A DNA stretch of 64,000 bases from Welwitschia mirabilis (GCA_051453625.1 JBOZIK010000001.1:78901373-78965372), one strand, 5' to 3'. Numbered from the stretch's first letter, positions 10,300 to 23,424 are shown. Made by a program: numbers and translations. Notes: generated by a model from the sequence alone, not told the origin.

Positions 10300-11950
10300 A
10301 AGTGAATAACTTCTAAAATGAAGACAGCAAAGTAAGTGGAGTAGCCAAAGTTAAGAAAGTCATGAGTGAATAATGTAAATGGAACTTTCATGAGAATAAA
10401 GAGTATGATCCAAGCATGTCAAGTGCACAAGAATAAAATTTATAGGTTTGGTGTGTAGTTATTATTCAAGATTTATATAAATGAGTAGCTAAAAAATGAT
10501 CTAGTATCTACTTTAACAAATGGCCAGAAAGATTGATGAGCAACTAGAAAAAGATTGAATATCTACTTTAATGAATAGATAGAATATCTAACACTTCATA
10601 GGGTTCTTTTACAAGTCTAAAAGCACTTAAAATGGAATGATTAAAAATGATAGGTTGCTTAACAAGTCTAACAAATTAGGAATAAGATCATAATGGAAGA
10701 CATTGTACATCAAAAGGGGTGTAAAATCATTCTAAAAATGAAGGATCAAGAAAATAAAAATTTAAAGATGAATGATGTAATATGATAATTCTTTATGTTA
10801 AATATTAAATGGGATTAAAGAAAGTCTACTACTCTATCTTTCATTTACCTTTATCTCTATAACAACATTTTGAAGGCGTATTCTTGGGTTTAAACAAAGT
10901 AAGAACTTTAACCAAAATTAATGAACTCGTATGATCAAACATTTATGATAAATTGGTATGTGGTTGTTAATTAGGCCTTTACAATAAATATAAAGGATGG
11001 AGGAAGATTGTTAAGCCATTTAGGCATACTACAAAATATATTTCTATAGATTAATAATCTTGAAATTATGTTTATAAAGAAATATGCACTACTAAAATCC
11101 TAATTTCATTACCTCAGAGTTTGTCTTGCATGGTAACTTTAATTAATACATCTACTTGTACATATAATTTGACACTCGAATAATTAATTTTAATTTTATT
11201 AGATATTAAAAAAAGGCCTTTGGTTTATCTAATACTAGAGAAATGTCTAGAGAAGCCTTAGCTATGAAGAGAGGCTATTATTAATATAAAAGTGATTCTA
11301 GTAGAAGTAAAACCCATGGAAAGTCATGAGGATAAACCATTATCTAGTATTATTATTAAATAAAGGGATGCATATGGAAGGATTACTAGTTTTTATGTGA
11401 CAAGATGATGAGAAGAGACAATAACAAAAAGAGGATGTTGAATACATATTAGCAAATAAATAACAATGTTGATGTTTCTCTATTACTACATGATGGATAG
11501 GCAAATGTATCCTAATATTCTAATTTTAATGTATGGATTCTTGATTTAGGTGCTTCCTTTCATGTCTTTTCTAATAATAGAGTGTTTTATTCTTGTGACC
11601 TATTTTGAATAGTTTTATTTATCTAGTTGATAATAGAAAATGTGAGATTAAATATATAGGTTATATTATTTTTAGAAAAAATGATGGATATATTTTTACT
11701 CTTAGAGGTGTATAAAATGTACTTGCCATAGTAAAAAATTTAATTTCAATAGGGTAGCTAGATGATAATGGATGTGCTATAAACTATTAGAATGGTACTA
11801 GAAAAATTTAAAAAAAATAATGGTAATATCTCATGGTATTAATAAAATAACCATGTATGTTTTATGAACTACTACTATTATTAAAAGCATATGCACAACT
11901 GATGAAGATGGAGCTTCTATATTACATAAATGTCTTAGATACATGTAATG
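10300..11950 (+). pseudogene. Copia-1 gag, protease and start of GAG-pre-integrase
   Basis: Broken coding frames in copia order. A gag segment starts near 10694 (MEDIVHQKGCKIILKMKDQ). A basic Ser/Arg-rich zone and zinc-knuckle relic (KGCIWKDYQF-like) occur near 11360. The protease reads VWILDLGASFHVFSNN near 11530, where the expected DSGA is DLGA, so the residue after the catalytic Asp is changed by a TCA-to-TTA type transition. The pre-integrase histidine segment (ASILHKCLRYM) ends near 11950. Many stops are TAG or TAA at Gln positions. It is non-functional. Confidence 0.8.
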
Positions 11951-13836
11951 GACCACTTTTAAACATGATAAGTATAATGTGCTAATGCACCAAAATACAA
12001 AACCAATAAATACCATAATTAACTATGTAAGAACGTCAAACAATAGCTATTAGAATTAGGCTTACCATCAAGGTAGCTTAATAAAATCATCAAGCTTAGC
12101 TTGATATAGCTTTATTTAAAAAATGAAATGGTTTAAAATAAGTGCCACATGACTTTAAACTTATCTCATGACCTTGTATTCAACAAGTCATAAACTTAGC
12201 TATTTTAGTAGGAGAATTAAAGTTTCAAGATCATAAATTTAATAGGTTATTAAACACTTAAATAAAAAAAATCATATAATTACTACATAGTGGAAGACAA
12301 CTAGTAAAGTTGGATGAATCATAGTCATAAATCACTTAATACACATTAATTAGTCCTAAATAACTATCAACCATTAAAATCACTATGCTACAAGTGGTAG
12401 AATTCATTGATGGGCTTGAAACTTGAGGACAAGATATCAAGCCATGATCTATAGGCTGTAAGGAAAAAATAAATAAAAATTAAGGAATAATGAAAGGAAA
12501 ATACAACTATGGGTAAAAGGATCTATACAATAGCTTAAATAAATGGGCCAAATGCAATCTATCACAAGATATTGATCATGAGAAATTATTAGAAAAATTT
12601 ATAATTATAAAATATAGGAAATTAAGTAGAAATCTGTGAAGCTATTAGCTATCATGTGAAAGTAGTGAAAAAGAATAGTGTTATTTATTAATTTGTAAAT
12701 TACCAAAAATTGACTAGATTTTAGCTAAGTTACTAGCTTTCTTTCTAGGATTCTAAAAAGAAAATAAAATAGTTAGTAATTTAGATAATAGTAAAAAACA
12801 CATAGACTTCTGCTAACCTACTAAACACCACTCTAAGGCTATTAAAGAAAAAAATAAAATACTTAAATAGTTTAAGAAATGTAGAAAGAAAACAATAAGG
12901 GGAAAATCCATGGAAAAGAACATAACTTAGGAAAAAAATTCATGAAAAGTAAAGTGTTTATAAAGTAGAAAGTAATGGACACTTGAAGGAACTTAAAGTT
13001 AGGCCCTTAGTAAAATATTTCAACTTGATAACTAGATATTCTAAGTTTTCTTTTGCGATGTAACTAGTAATAGCTCATCACTAGTAATTCTATAGGTCTA
13101 GAAGAAATACCTAAGCATGAAATCAAAACTAGCAAAGAGTCCAAAATAGGAAGGAATGTCACCAAGCCATTAAATTCAAATAAACAATAGTTTCAAGCAA
13201 GTAATAATCAAGCATAACATAGATCATTAACATGTCAAGCATATAATAAAATCATGCAAGAAACATAAACCCAAAAATATACCATACAAGAAATTTAAAA
13301 AGATAAGGAGCCATACAAGAGATGCAAGAAGATTGAAAACCATACTTACACTTTAAATTTATAACTTTAATTGAAATTCTCAGCTTGATAATCAACCAAT
13401 TAGATTCCACTCCAAAAATGAGTAATTTAGAGAAAGAACAACTATTTATATAGAATAGTAGAGGATACTAAATAAACTTAACAAAATTTTCCAAGGACTA
13501 TATTACCAAATACTTCAATAGTTTTAATAAAATAGCTTAGATGGGTATAGCTTGTTTCCACTTCATACTTGACTAGGGATAAAGTTACATAAATTTTATC
13601 ATTTTACCAATATAATTTAATTCTACTTAACTAAATAAATAAAATTTTAATGCTACTTTAGAAATCACAAATATTCATAGTCGAATCAATATCTTGAAAT
13701 TCAACTATGAGTAAAATAGATAAAGAGTCAACTGGCATGATAATTATTTCTGCCCAAATATCGAGCAATTAAAATATAATAAATAAACTATCAATCAATG
13801 AATTAGTTCTATAATATAGTGATTATTATTATTATG

Positions 13837-13868
<32 letters not shown>

Positions 13869-13990
13869 CATCTTCTTATTATATCCTTATGCACTTAATC
13901 CTTGAATTTCATAAAATTATGGACATGATGATTCATGAGTAATAAAAGTCTATAAGTATTAATTTCCTAAAGTTTTATTTTTAAGTTTTC
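11950..13990. other. Unidentified ~2 kb insertion inside the Copia-1 integrase region
   Basis: Copia-1 coding similarity stops near 11950 and resumes near 13990 with GKARQVTF-like zinc-finger wording. The intervening sequence is A-rich on the plus strand, has no frame resembling a protein, and contains an ATT microsatellite at 13821-13868. It could be a solo LTR or another non-coding element. I found no clear terminal or target repeat, so both boundaries are approximate. Confidence 0.5.
13821..13868. repeat. (ATT)n microsatellite
   Basis: About 16 ATT units with one internal ATG interruption, within the unidentified insertion. Confidence 0.95.
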
Positions 13991-14800
13991 TATATCTTAA
14001 AAATTATCTTAATGGTAAAGCTAGATAAGTAACATTCAAAATAAATATGAATCATTTAAAAGTATCATTCATTCTAATTTATATGCCTTACTTGTAGCTT
14101 CTTTGGACAGCTCTCAATTTTTTTCTTATGTTTATAGATGATTATTATAAGGAAACTTGGTTGTACCCATTAAAATAAAAATCTAATACATTTAATATTT
14201 TTGAAGTTCTTAAGGATATAGTAGAAAATAAATTAGGTTACAAGATAAATAAGATCTTAATATGTAATAGAAAGAATGCATTTTCCATGAGTTTTAAAAT
14301 TTATATTGAAATATAAGCATTATTCATTACAAAATGATGCTCTGAAATCCTCAAAAAAAGGGACTTATGAAGAGGCAAAATAAAAGTATCATGGAAAGGA
14401 TTTAAGTAAGATTAGCATAGTTAAGGATACCAAATAAGTTTTGGGCTAAAGTTTCCATCACTACTACTTTATATATACTAAATAAATGTCCACATCATAG
14501 TTTAGATGGTGGAATCCTAAAGGTTTATTTAAATAGGAGTTATATTTCGTAATTACTCTTAAAACTATTAGTTATAACACATAGGTACATTTGTAAGATT
14601 CTTGAAAACTAGTTGCACATGTAAAAATCTATGTGTTTTTTAACTATGATGGAGATGATTGTGGTTATAGCCTAAGGAATTTAATGAAATATAAAATTGG
14701 AAGATCATGGAATGTGATCTTTAATGGGGATGTTATGTTTTACAAGTCCTAAAATAAGTTGAAAAAAAAAAGATATAGATTCTAGCTACCACATAATGCA
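13990..14800 (+). pseudogene. Copia-1 integrase remnant
   Basis: The sequence reads FIDDYYKETWLYPLK near 14140, matching the first catalytic Asp region of copia integrases. It continues through IVENKLGYKINKIL and IPNKFWAKVSITTTLYIL (about 14435) to the C-terminal part near 14700. Frames shift several times and stops replace Gln and Trp. It continues Copia-1 after the 2 kb insertion. Confidence 0.8.
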
Positions 14801-15059
14801 CCCAAGTTTCAAAATCTAGAATAACATTAAGAATATGCCATCGAAGAGATACAGATTAGGAATCTCTCTAGATCAAAATTACATATTAAACATGAGTAGG
14901 TAGAAGAAGATGATGAAAAAGAAATAATTGAAGAGTGGCACATTAGGTAAGATACTTCACTAGATCCATACGGTCTTCATTTAGATTTTCTACATTACTA
15001 CATTATATTTTTTTTATATATATAAGAGAATGTATCTTTTTAAGAAGCTATTAGCTACC

Positions 15060-16560
15060 TAAAGTAGAGAAGTGGAAATAGGACATGAATGATGAGATAA
15101 AATATCTATTACAAAATAAAACTTGGGGTTTAACTTCTTTGCCATCTAGAAAAACGATGATACAAAAAACATTGATATGCATTTTAAAGGAAGAGGTAAA
15201 TGGAGGAAAAGTGTACAAATGGTATATAGTAATTAAATGTTTTAGCCAAAAGAAAGGTATAGATTCTACTAAATTTTTTACCTCTATTATTAATCCTACG
15301 TCTATATAAGTTTTTTTGGTATAAATTGTATGCATGGATTTGAAACTAAAATAGTTAAATATTAAAAATTCTTTTTACATGATGATTTAGAAAATAAATT
15401 TATATGGTACAACTAAAAGTATTTAATACAAATGAAAACCTTGTATATAGGTTAAGAAATGGACTGTATAGTTTAAAATAAGCTCTTATATAGTGGTATA
15501 AGAAATTTAATACTTTTATGTTATAGCTACATTACCAAGAATATTAAGTTAATTATTGTGTTTATCTACTAAGTTTTCTATAGGTACAATCACTATTTTA
15601 TTTCTTTATGTAGATGAAACACTACTTATAAGAAATGATCCATATGAGATAATAAGTTTGAAAAGAGAAATAGAAAATAAATTTACAATAAAGGATCTTA
15701 GTAAAGCTAAGAATATTATTAGTATGAAAATTAAAAGAAATAGAAAAAATAGGAAATCATGGCTAAGTCAAGATAGATACAAAGATAAACTACTAGAAAA
15801 TGCTAACATGACAAGAATTATTCTAGTTTTAACTCTTTTAGTAGATAATTTTAAATTATTAAAGAAAGATTATTGCAATACAAAATGGAAGAAACAGAAC
15901 ATGGAGAAGGGATTATATAATTATTCTATTAAAAGATTACTATATGTAATGCTTTATACTAGATTATACATTGCACATGAAATGAGAGTAGTTTTTTCAA
16001 GTACATGTCCAATATTAAAAAGATGCATTAAAAAGTTATAAAATGAATTTTGTGGTATTTGAAGAAAACATAGAATATTTTTCTATGTTTTGTAGGATAT
16101 AAGCTAGATATAATTGAATACATAGACATTAATTTTGCTAGTTTTAAATATTCTAAAAAGTTCATGATAGATAACATATTTATTTCTAGTGGAGATGTAG
16201 TTAGTTGGATGTCATGGTAGAAAGATAAAGCATCTTTGTCTACCACAAAAGTAAAATACATTGGCATGGTAAAAGTAGTCAAGACAACGATCTAGATAAG
16301 GTGCATTATTACATGATTTGGTTCTTTAAAAAATAATTATGTTATAAATTATAATAGCTAGAGTACTTTCTAGTTATTAAAAAATGTAATATACCATACT
16401 AGAATAAAGAATATTGATGTAGAGTGTCATTTTATTAGAAATATTCTTAAAGATAAGAAGTTGAAGATTAATAAATTTGAAATTGAATATACATTGATAA
16501 ATGTTTTAACAAAGAAAATTAATGAAGGATGGCACAACCTTTACATGTAAGGTATTTAGA
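15060..16560 (+). pseudogene. Copia-1 reverse transcriptase and RNase H
   Basis: RT begins with MNDEIKYLLQNKTWGL at 15085, continues through KCFSQKKGIDSTKFF, then frame-shifts. A 161-residue open stretch at 15556-16041 holds the RT active-site region FLYVDETLLI at about 15598, where YVDD is expected; the second Asp is Glu, which would abolish or weaken polymerase activity. WLSQDRYKDKLLE and LLYVMLYTRLYIAHE follow. RNase H (16045-16550) is broken but recognisable (CHGRKIKHL, then INEGWHNLYM near the end). The coding end is only about 50 bp before the Athila insertion point. Confidence 0.88.
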
Positions 16561-16599
16561 TTGAAAGGACATTATCTTAAAGACATGAAAGTAATACAT

Positions 16600-17137
16600 T
16601 GAGCACTACTAAATTGTATGTATTTGATGGGGTGTTATGAGATATTTTGTAGGATACTTATATAGGTTTAAATGTAATTATAAGGATTATAAAGGAATTG
16701 ATGGAAGACTTAAAAATGTGCAATTATTAGCATGATTAGAGGCATTTAAGGCACATTCTAATACACATGAGTTTGAAGAAAAATCACTAATGAAAAAGGC
16801 TAGCTTCTCTTGAGTTAGAAGAATAAAGAAAATTGTTGTTCCCTATATCGTCCCCATGATATGCATGATAACAACACTATAAATACCACATTGGATGCTC
16901 ACATGGACTAGAGCCGATATTGTTAAGTCATCTTTTATAAAGAGGGTGTCATCCCCATGATAGACACGATAACATTTATAATCACCAATTGATCTTTATC
17001 ATTTTGTCTATTTCTTTCTTGTAATTAAGCATCTTTTGTAGTACCTTGTATGTATAATTTTTTCTTCTTAATCCTATAAATAAGAACCAATCACCCCACC
17101 CCCACCCCCTTCTTTTTAACTCTCCTCTCCCTCTTTG
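16600..17137 (+). repeat. LTR F (5' LTR of the composite, truncated by a gap)
   Basis: It begins TGAGCACTACTAAATTG and follows LTR C closely (TGTATTTGATGGGGTGTTATG, abbreviated). The TATA-like CCTATAAATAAG lies at about 17073-17084, and the sequence runs into the N-gap at 17138. No polypurine tract precedes it, as expected for a 5' LTR. About 550 bp of LTR and the primer site are missing. Confidence 0.85.
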
Positions 17138-17237
17138 NNNNNNNNNNNNNNNNNNNNNNNNNNNNNNNNNNNNNNNNNNNNNNNNNNNNNNNNNNNNNNN
17201 NNNNNNNNNNNNNNNNNNNNNNNNNNNNNNNNNNNNN
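17138..17237. other. Assembly gap (100 N)
   Basis: Exactly 100 N, a common placeholder for a gap of unknown size. The true distance between LTR F and the following internal sequence is therefore unknown. Confidence 0.99.
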
Positions 17238-18888
17238 TTAAAAATTTAGAAACCATTGATACATTCAACTTTAAGAATGAAGAAGAAATGAAACCTTTAG
17301 ATGGCAAAGAAGTTCAACTATTAGATGAAAACTCATACCTTAAGGGAGATTGCCCACTACATAAGCCAAAAATTGAAAATCATAATTTGAATATGAAAAA
17401 TCTTTATAGTGGACTAGTACTTATTTTTCTTTGTCCTGATTGAAATAAACCTATTGTAATCAATGAAAATCTTTTACTAGAGTTACATTAATCTCTAACG
17501 TTAATCTCCATTTTGGCTTCTAAAATCTATGCTTTTAGATGTCTCATAAAGTTTATCTATGCTTTTAGATGTCTCATAAAGTTTTATCTTTTATCCCTCT
17601 CTTCTTCCAATTGATTTTTCTTAAAAATAATTGTATATCTTTTATGTTTTATCAATTGGAAAACATTTGATTTGGATCTTATTTCCCTGAAAACATGCAA
17701 TATTTTAAGACCATCTAAATAGATCCTTTCTTTTCTTTTTAATAAAAGTATTCAAGATATTTTTAGGATTTAAATAAAATTTGTTTTATTTTGCTTAAGT
17801 ATTTCCTTTTTCCTCTTATGTTTTATGGTCCTAACTTTGTTTTTAGTTTGCTTATTTTCTATGGTTATACTTCCCTCATCATGTATAATAAAATAATAAA
17901 AACTTAGAGACTATGGGGTCAGTGGTATCACTGGTGTTATCAAAGGTATTTCTTGTTTCCTAGACTCTAGTCTTTTCACATGTTCATTTCATTTATTAAG
18001 ATTCAGGCATTTTTTTTTAGATGTTGGCAGGTGAGTTCATTTCTGAGCAAATCCTTAGTCTGATCATTCAGTGTTTAAAGCATTTTATTTTAACATCATC
18101 ATAATCACTGCCTCATCAAATGGAATTTTTTTGTACATTAAGTCATTCATTTTAATATCAAGTGATGTTATAATTTCTTTCACGAGAGTCTGCTAGGTTA
18201 AAATTTTAGATAGATAGGCTACTTTTTATGTTACCTTATGTCCATTCTTTCTATTTTCTTTTGTAGTTTGGTTAGTTGTTTCAAAGTCATTGCCATATTT
18301 TCTTATCATTTAATGCTTTTCTTGCTCATTTTTTAATAAAAATTTGATTTCTTGCTTAGATGAATTTTCATAAATAATTTTGTAATATTTATTTTCAGTC
18401 TTTTGATGTTGTAAAACATTGCTTTTAGACAGGTATCCTGATGGAACATTTTCATTGTCCACTCATTCTTTACCGATCACACTACTTCATACATCTATAT
18501 TTTTCAAATCTGACATTTCTTTACTCAGTTTCGCACTTAATTTTAAAGTTTTTCAAATTCAAACATACCCATCATTTACCTTTCCACTCTCAATTACTTT
18601 CTATGCTTTATCTAATATGGGACTTATTATTTTTCTTAAGGGAATAAGAACCCATTTTCATGGCTCATTTTTTATAAATTTTTGAGTTACTTCAAAGATT
18701 TTATGAGACAAATTTTTTTAAACTTTCATACATATTATGCACTACATGTTATTTTGTTATGTGATGTGTTTTATGAGCCTATTTTATAATTTTAAAATTG
18801 ATTTTTTTGTGAGATAAATTAGCTTACAATTATGGTTTTTTTCCTTGTTTTTATCAAGGATTAACAAGGGCTAAATGAGAGGCTATGT
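17238..18888 (+). other. Short internal region between LTRs F and B
   Basis: It starts with an open stretch (17238-17443) that is acidic and Lys-rich (PLDGKEVQLLDENSY) and that I cannot assign. From about 17490 it matches the end of the unrecognised ORF of copies B-C and D-E (ISILASKIYAF, then LPIDFS-type wording). It then skips the integrase tail and the GA microsatellite present in those copies, joining directly near 17880 to the conserved non-coding 3' block. It ends with a polypurine tract (AAGGGCTAAATGAGAGG) before LTR B. This is a further internal deletion relative to B-C. Confidence 0.65.
17525..17584. repeat. Perfect 30-bp tandem duplication
   Basis: Two identical 30-bp units (17525-17554 and 17555-17584), each starting ATCTATGCTTTTAGATG. 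Perfect identity in an otherwise strongly mutated region suggests a recent event or an assembly error. Confidence 0.95.
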
Positions 18889-19981
18889 TGCGCTGCCAAT
18901 TTATGGTTATTTAATGGGGTTTTATGAGCTATTTTACAAAAAATTTACACAGGTTTAGGTGTCATTCTGAGCATTTTAGAGAATTAATAAAAGATCTCAA
19001 AAATGGGAAATTCTTAGTTAAGTTCAAGGAATTTAAGGCACATTCTAATACTAATGGCTGTGGAGGAATATTACTAATGAAAAATGATAACTTCTTCTGA
19101 TTCAAACAAACAAAGAAGACCATCATCTTTTATGTCATCCCCACAACAGACAGGATGATGACACTATTAGATGTTGACATGGACTGCTGAGTCTACTACT
19201 GAGATACTGCTAAGTTAATCTTTTGTAATGGGCTGTCACCTCCATCATCATCTAGACAATAGTCAGGATGACACTGACATTGTAACTGACTCTAATAGCT
19301 AATATTGACTATTTTGTCTGTTTATTATCTATAAAGAGAACATATTACATTGCCTTTTATTTGTCATTTTATAGTATATAACCCTATAAATAAGTCCCTC
19401 TTTGATTCTCCTACTTATCTTTGTTCACACTGGAAATTCTCATAATAGGAGATCAAAGAGTGGGAGATCCATTTCACAAGTTTCATAAAGATGTTCCCTT
19501 AGTGAAGGGTTGTGCGTCCTTAATTGAGGCCCAGATGTTTTGAATCTAAATGTAGCTATTTTTTAATCTATATGCTAATTCCATTTTAATATGAAACTTT
19601 ATTTTATTTATGCATTTAGTTATGTTATAGTTCCCTTGTGATTTATGTTGTCCTTTATCCGGTGATAGTTTCATTAATGATATAGGTCTTAATGGTAGTC
19701 TTTGTTGAGATTGAAGAAAGTAGTTTTAGATTTATTTTAAATTTCATATAGATTTAATTGCACTCGCATTGCATTACATCTTTATTTCCTTTACTTTTCT
19801 TAAGCTTTAGTTATAATATTCTCTTTGAAAATCAATTCTCATTCTTTTCTTGTAAGTCTTCAATAGGTTATGACATCTAGGTTACTTCCATTCATACTAC
19901 AGTTTATATTTTTCAATCTATATATTCTTATTAAGAGGATTTGGAGTAAGACATGAAGTTGTAAAAAGACATATCACAGCA
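18889..19981 (+). repeat. LTR B (shared middle LTR of the composite)
   Basis: It begins TGCGCTGCCAATTTATGG, has the TATA-like CCTATAAATAAG at 19383-19394, and ends GCA at 19981. A hairpin-capable unit lies at 19134-19159. It follows the same block order as LTRs C, D and E. Confidence 0.88.
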
Positions 19982-19984
19982 TCT

Positions 19985-20001
19985 TAGAACCATGACCAGG
20001 G
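19985..20001 (+). other. Decayed tRNA-Asp-type primer binding site after LTR B
   Basis: TAGAACCATGACCAGGG aligns with the Athila primer site TGGCGCCGTTGCCGGGG, mostly by G-to-A changes. It is preceded by the spacer TCT. The equivalent site after LTR D at 57211 has the same spacer. Confidence 0.75.
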
Positions 20002-20850
20002 AAGGCTACTGAGGAGTATGAGAATTATCATGGTTTGAATGAGTAAATTGGATTTTTATTTGATTACTTATCCATAGTAACAACATATTTCTATTTAGGA
20101 TTTATAGGTTTTTAGTTCATGGTTTTTAGTTTTTCTTAGTCTATTATAAAATATTTTCTTCCTCTTTATTGTTCCCATGATACCAAGAGAAATGGTTTCT
20201 CAGTTTGTTTTCTGTGTTTCTATATGTAAATTTTCTTTCATTTTTTATTTTAATAGTAAAATAGTCATAGTCTTTTCTATCATCCCTAGGAAGAACTGGA
20301 TGACATTCTATGTTTGATTATAGCAAAGTTTAGCTTTCTGTCTTTTTTATATTCCTTATCTCCTATGTTGTTCCCATGACTAGAATGACAACAGTCTCCA
20401 TGTCTAACTTTTGGATTCTTAATAAATTATTGTTTCTATTTATGCTTTGTTTTTATCCTCCTCTGTATCATCCCCATAACCAGAAGAATGAATATTAGTT
20501 ATTTTTAATTTAATTTTCTATTGTTTTCTATTTGCATCATGCTATGATATGATTAATATGGGAAGGAAATATCAAAGAAAAAGGGCTACTAATAGAATAA
20601 AGTATTAAATAAGGATTGGTCAACCTCAAATTGGAATTGGGTACATAATTTTTATGTAAGTATAATATCTTTTCCTAAGTTCAATTTTTTTCTAAATCTA
20701 ATTTCCTTCAAAAAAATCTAGAAGGTAAAGATAGCCATTACACATCTTTTGAGCATTAATAATCTAGACAATTTTGATAAAAGTAGAACTTGATTATCAC
20801 TATTCATCTATCTTCATCTTGAATTAGATTCTCTTTTTTCATTCTTCTTA
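20002..20850 (+). other. Leader of the B-C unit
   Basis: Non-coding leader between the primer site and the first ORF. It contains two well-preserved copies of the family hairpin unit (20280-20303 and 20468-20491) and weaker ones nearby. The leader after LTR D is collinear. Confidence 0.6.
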
Positions 20851-22330
20851 ATTATGAATAGTGATACAAGGACCCTTAGAAAAATTCTTCCTGCAAGGAG
20901 GAAAAACTTGAAAAATTCTAAGAATAATAGTAAGAAAATACTTCGAGAGATATTTTCAGAAAGAAGGAGAAACTTAAAAGACTCTGAGGATAATAGTAAG
21001 AAAATAGTTCAAGAAATTTTTGTACAAATTTCACCCATCTTATTATTCCCATTCTTCTTTTCAAACTTAACACAAAAATGAAAATTAAAGTCTTCCACAT
21101 TTTAGGGATTCAACCTTATTTACATAAACCTTCTACAATTACTTTGATTAATCTCATCCATCTCTCATACATTACTATGAAGAAGAATCATCTCCCATGG
21201 ACTACTACGAATAAGAGTATGATTCAATAAAATAAATGATTAACAAAATGAATAGAAACCAATAAAATATCAACAAAAGCCTAATAAATACTAATATCAA
21301 ACTAAAAAAGTTAATTAAAACCTTGAAAAAACACTACTATAAAATTAAGGTTCTCTTGTAATATAACATTCTCAAATCTACTCTACTTCATTCTAGCTTG
21401 AGGAGGTTGAGGAGAACTTAGGAATAAATTATATAAATTCTTTCTTTTAAATAGAAGATAAAATTTCATATCAAACTTTAACATCCTACTCATTAGGATA
21501 TGAGCAAAAAGGAGATAACAATAACTCAACTTAATATTTTGACAATAGGAATAAGGATGAACATTTATTAGATGATGATATTAAGGTGTTAGATTATATT
21601 TCTAAAATGCATTTACTACTAGAAAAGCCAAATAAAGAATCTACTTATGAAAAATCTAAAAGTTCTTTAATCCAAGATATATACAATGATCACATTTCTC
21701 CTTCTAATGAATCCAACGTATTAAAAAACATGTAACAAGATGATGAGGGGGGTGAAGATGACATTGAAAAATTAGATCATATTCCTATTTTCACTTACTT
21801 TGTGATGAGAATGAAGGAGTTCCACCTTTAAAAGAAGTTCAAATTATAAGACTGCGAAAGAATTTAAGTAATGAAATAAAATCAGTGAAGAAGAATCAAC
21901 TCATTAATAGCATATCAATAATTGAAAATGAGGATTACAATTTAGAATGAACAAGATTTTTCAACAGAGAGGAAGAAGAGTCAACTTAGGAAATATTAGA
22001 AAATATTTTAATACATAATAAAGATAATGATAACTTTTAATGATAACTTTTCTTTCTATAATATTATTAATGATCTTTTTAATGAATCCACCAACTTAGA
22101 AAAGAAAAATAATCCTTAACAAAATGATAAAAAAAGAACAAGATATAATCAATAATATTAATAATGAAAAAGAGGGAGATATGATCCATGAATAAAGCAT
22201 TCAATCAAGTAATGATGAAGACAACAATGAGAAGGAGATGAATGAAAAATAATCAATTAAAAATCAAATAAAATTAGTGAAAAATAGACTTATACCTTTC
22301 AATGAAGAAAATTGACTTAAAGAGTCTCTA
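20851..22330 (+). pseudogene. gag-like leader ORF of the B-C unit
   Basis: It starts at ATG 20854 with a basic stretch (TLRKILPARRKNLKNS) that is immediately duplicated in imperfect form (ILREIFSERRRNLKDS). The equivalent start in D-E is at about 58041. Downstream are Tyr/Pro-rich and then acidic Asp/Glu-rich segments (about 21170-21230 and 21550-21800), broken by stops at Gln codons and frameshifts. Its position right after the leader and its composition suggest a gag-type protein, but no zinc knuckle or capsid motif was found. Confidence 0.5.
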
Positions 22331-23330
22331 CATGTTTCTCCATCTCTTTCACTTGTACTTTCATGCAAAACCTCAAATTACATCCCTTCTTCTACTTCTA
22401 CTTTTACATTATCTTGTGATCTTGACAAGGATAACCTCTATACCTTTATCCCTTTTAAACATTTAAGTAATCCTTTAAATCACATCCCTATCCTTAAAAT
22501 TAATGAAACATGTCATCTTGAAGAATCTACTTCAAAAATCTTCTGATCTTGTCTTTTTAAAACTTCATGTGCTACAAAAAGTAACATCTTCTCCTCTTTT
22601 GAAAACTTAGCTATACCTTGTGCTTTTAATGATTGGAATATCTTGAACTCTAAGTTGGGATAAATAACACCTTATTGATCCATGCTTAGAATTAAAGGTT
22701 AAGGAGCTTCTTAGGTATGCTAAACCTATCTTAATCACTTAATCTTTGAAGTTTCTTTCAAAGCCTTGGATCTCAAATTATACCATTAATGTCTTTTATG
22801 ATCAATATAAAGCTTTGAATGCAATTTATGTTTTAAATCCATTATATCATGAGTTTGATAAGAGATTATTTTTTCATGAGTTATATGAATTTTTTATCTC
22901 TTGTATTGCTGCTAAATCTTGTAGAGATAAAATGTTATGTACTTATGCTAAGCGGAAAAAACCTTATTTTGTTATTGAAAATCCATGTCTTAAATTAAAT
23001 AATAGAAAACATTTTAAAGAGCCTTCAGAATCCCCTTGGATATTTTCTTTGAGTACCTCCTTTCATGCGTTTTATAATAATACTCATGATTCATAATGTT
23101 TTTATAAAGGTTTTTTGTTAATGATAATTATCACTTCTTTATCTCTCATTTGAATTCTAAAAATTGTGTTACCAAAGTATTATCATTTTACTCTCTTCCT
23201 CTAATTGATTTTACTCAAAAATAATTGTATACCTTGTATGTTATTTCTCTGAAAGACTACAATATCCTAAGACCATAGCCTTTGCCCAATCTTTCTTTAT
23301 TTTTAATGAAGTTTTGGATAGATTTTAAAA
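22331..23330 (+). pseudogene. Unrecognised aromatic/Lys-rich ORF, B-C copy
   Basis: The best-preserved part is 22746-23096, open for 116 codons (LSKPWISNYTINVFYDQY, then YHEFDKRLFFHELYEFFI). It continues past a TAA to a second, related module and ends near 23330 with a LIDFTQK-type segment followed by CNILRP-like wording. The same ORF occurs in D-E at about 59930-60640 and its end in F-B at about 17490. It lies where pol is expected, but I see no RT, RNase H or protease motif. No function can be assigned. Collinearity in two copies shows it was a real coding region of the family. Confidence 0.55.
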
Positions 23331-23424
23331 TTTAAATAAAATTTGTTTTTACTTTCCTTTGATATTTACTTTTGATTTTATGATTGTTATGCTTTTGCTT
23401 TTAATTTTTTATTTTAAGTAATAA

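Noticed and set aside
18419-18685. Ser/Phe-rich open stretch similar to ones at 25421 and 62163
   Set aside because: The three are collinear parts of the Athila 3' non-coding region and do not keep the same frame or length.
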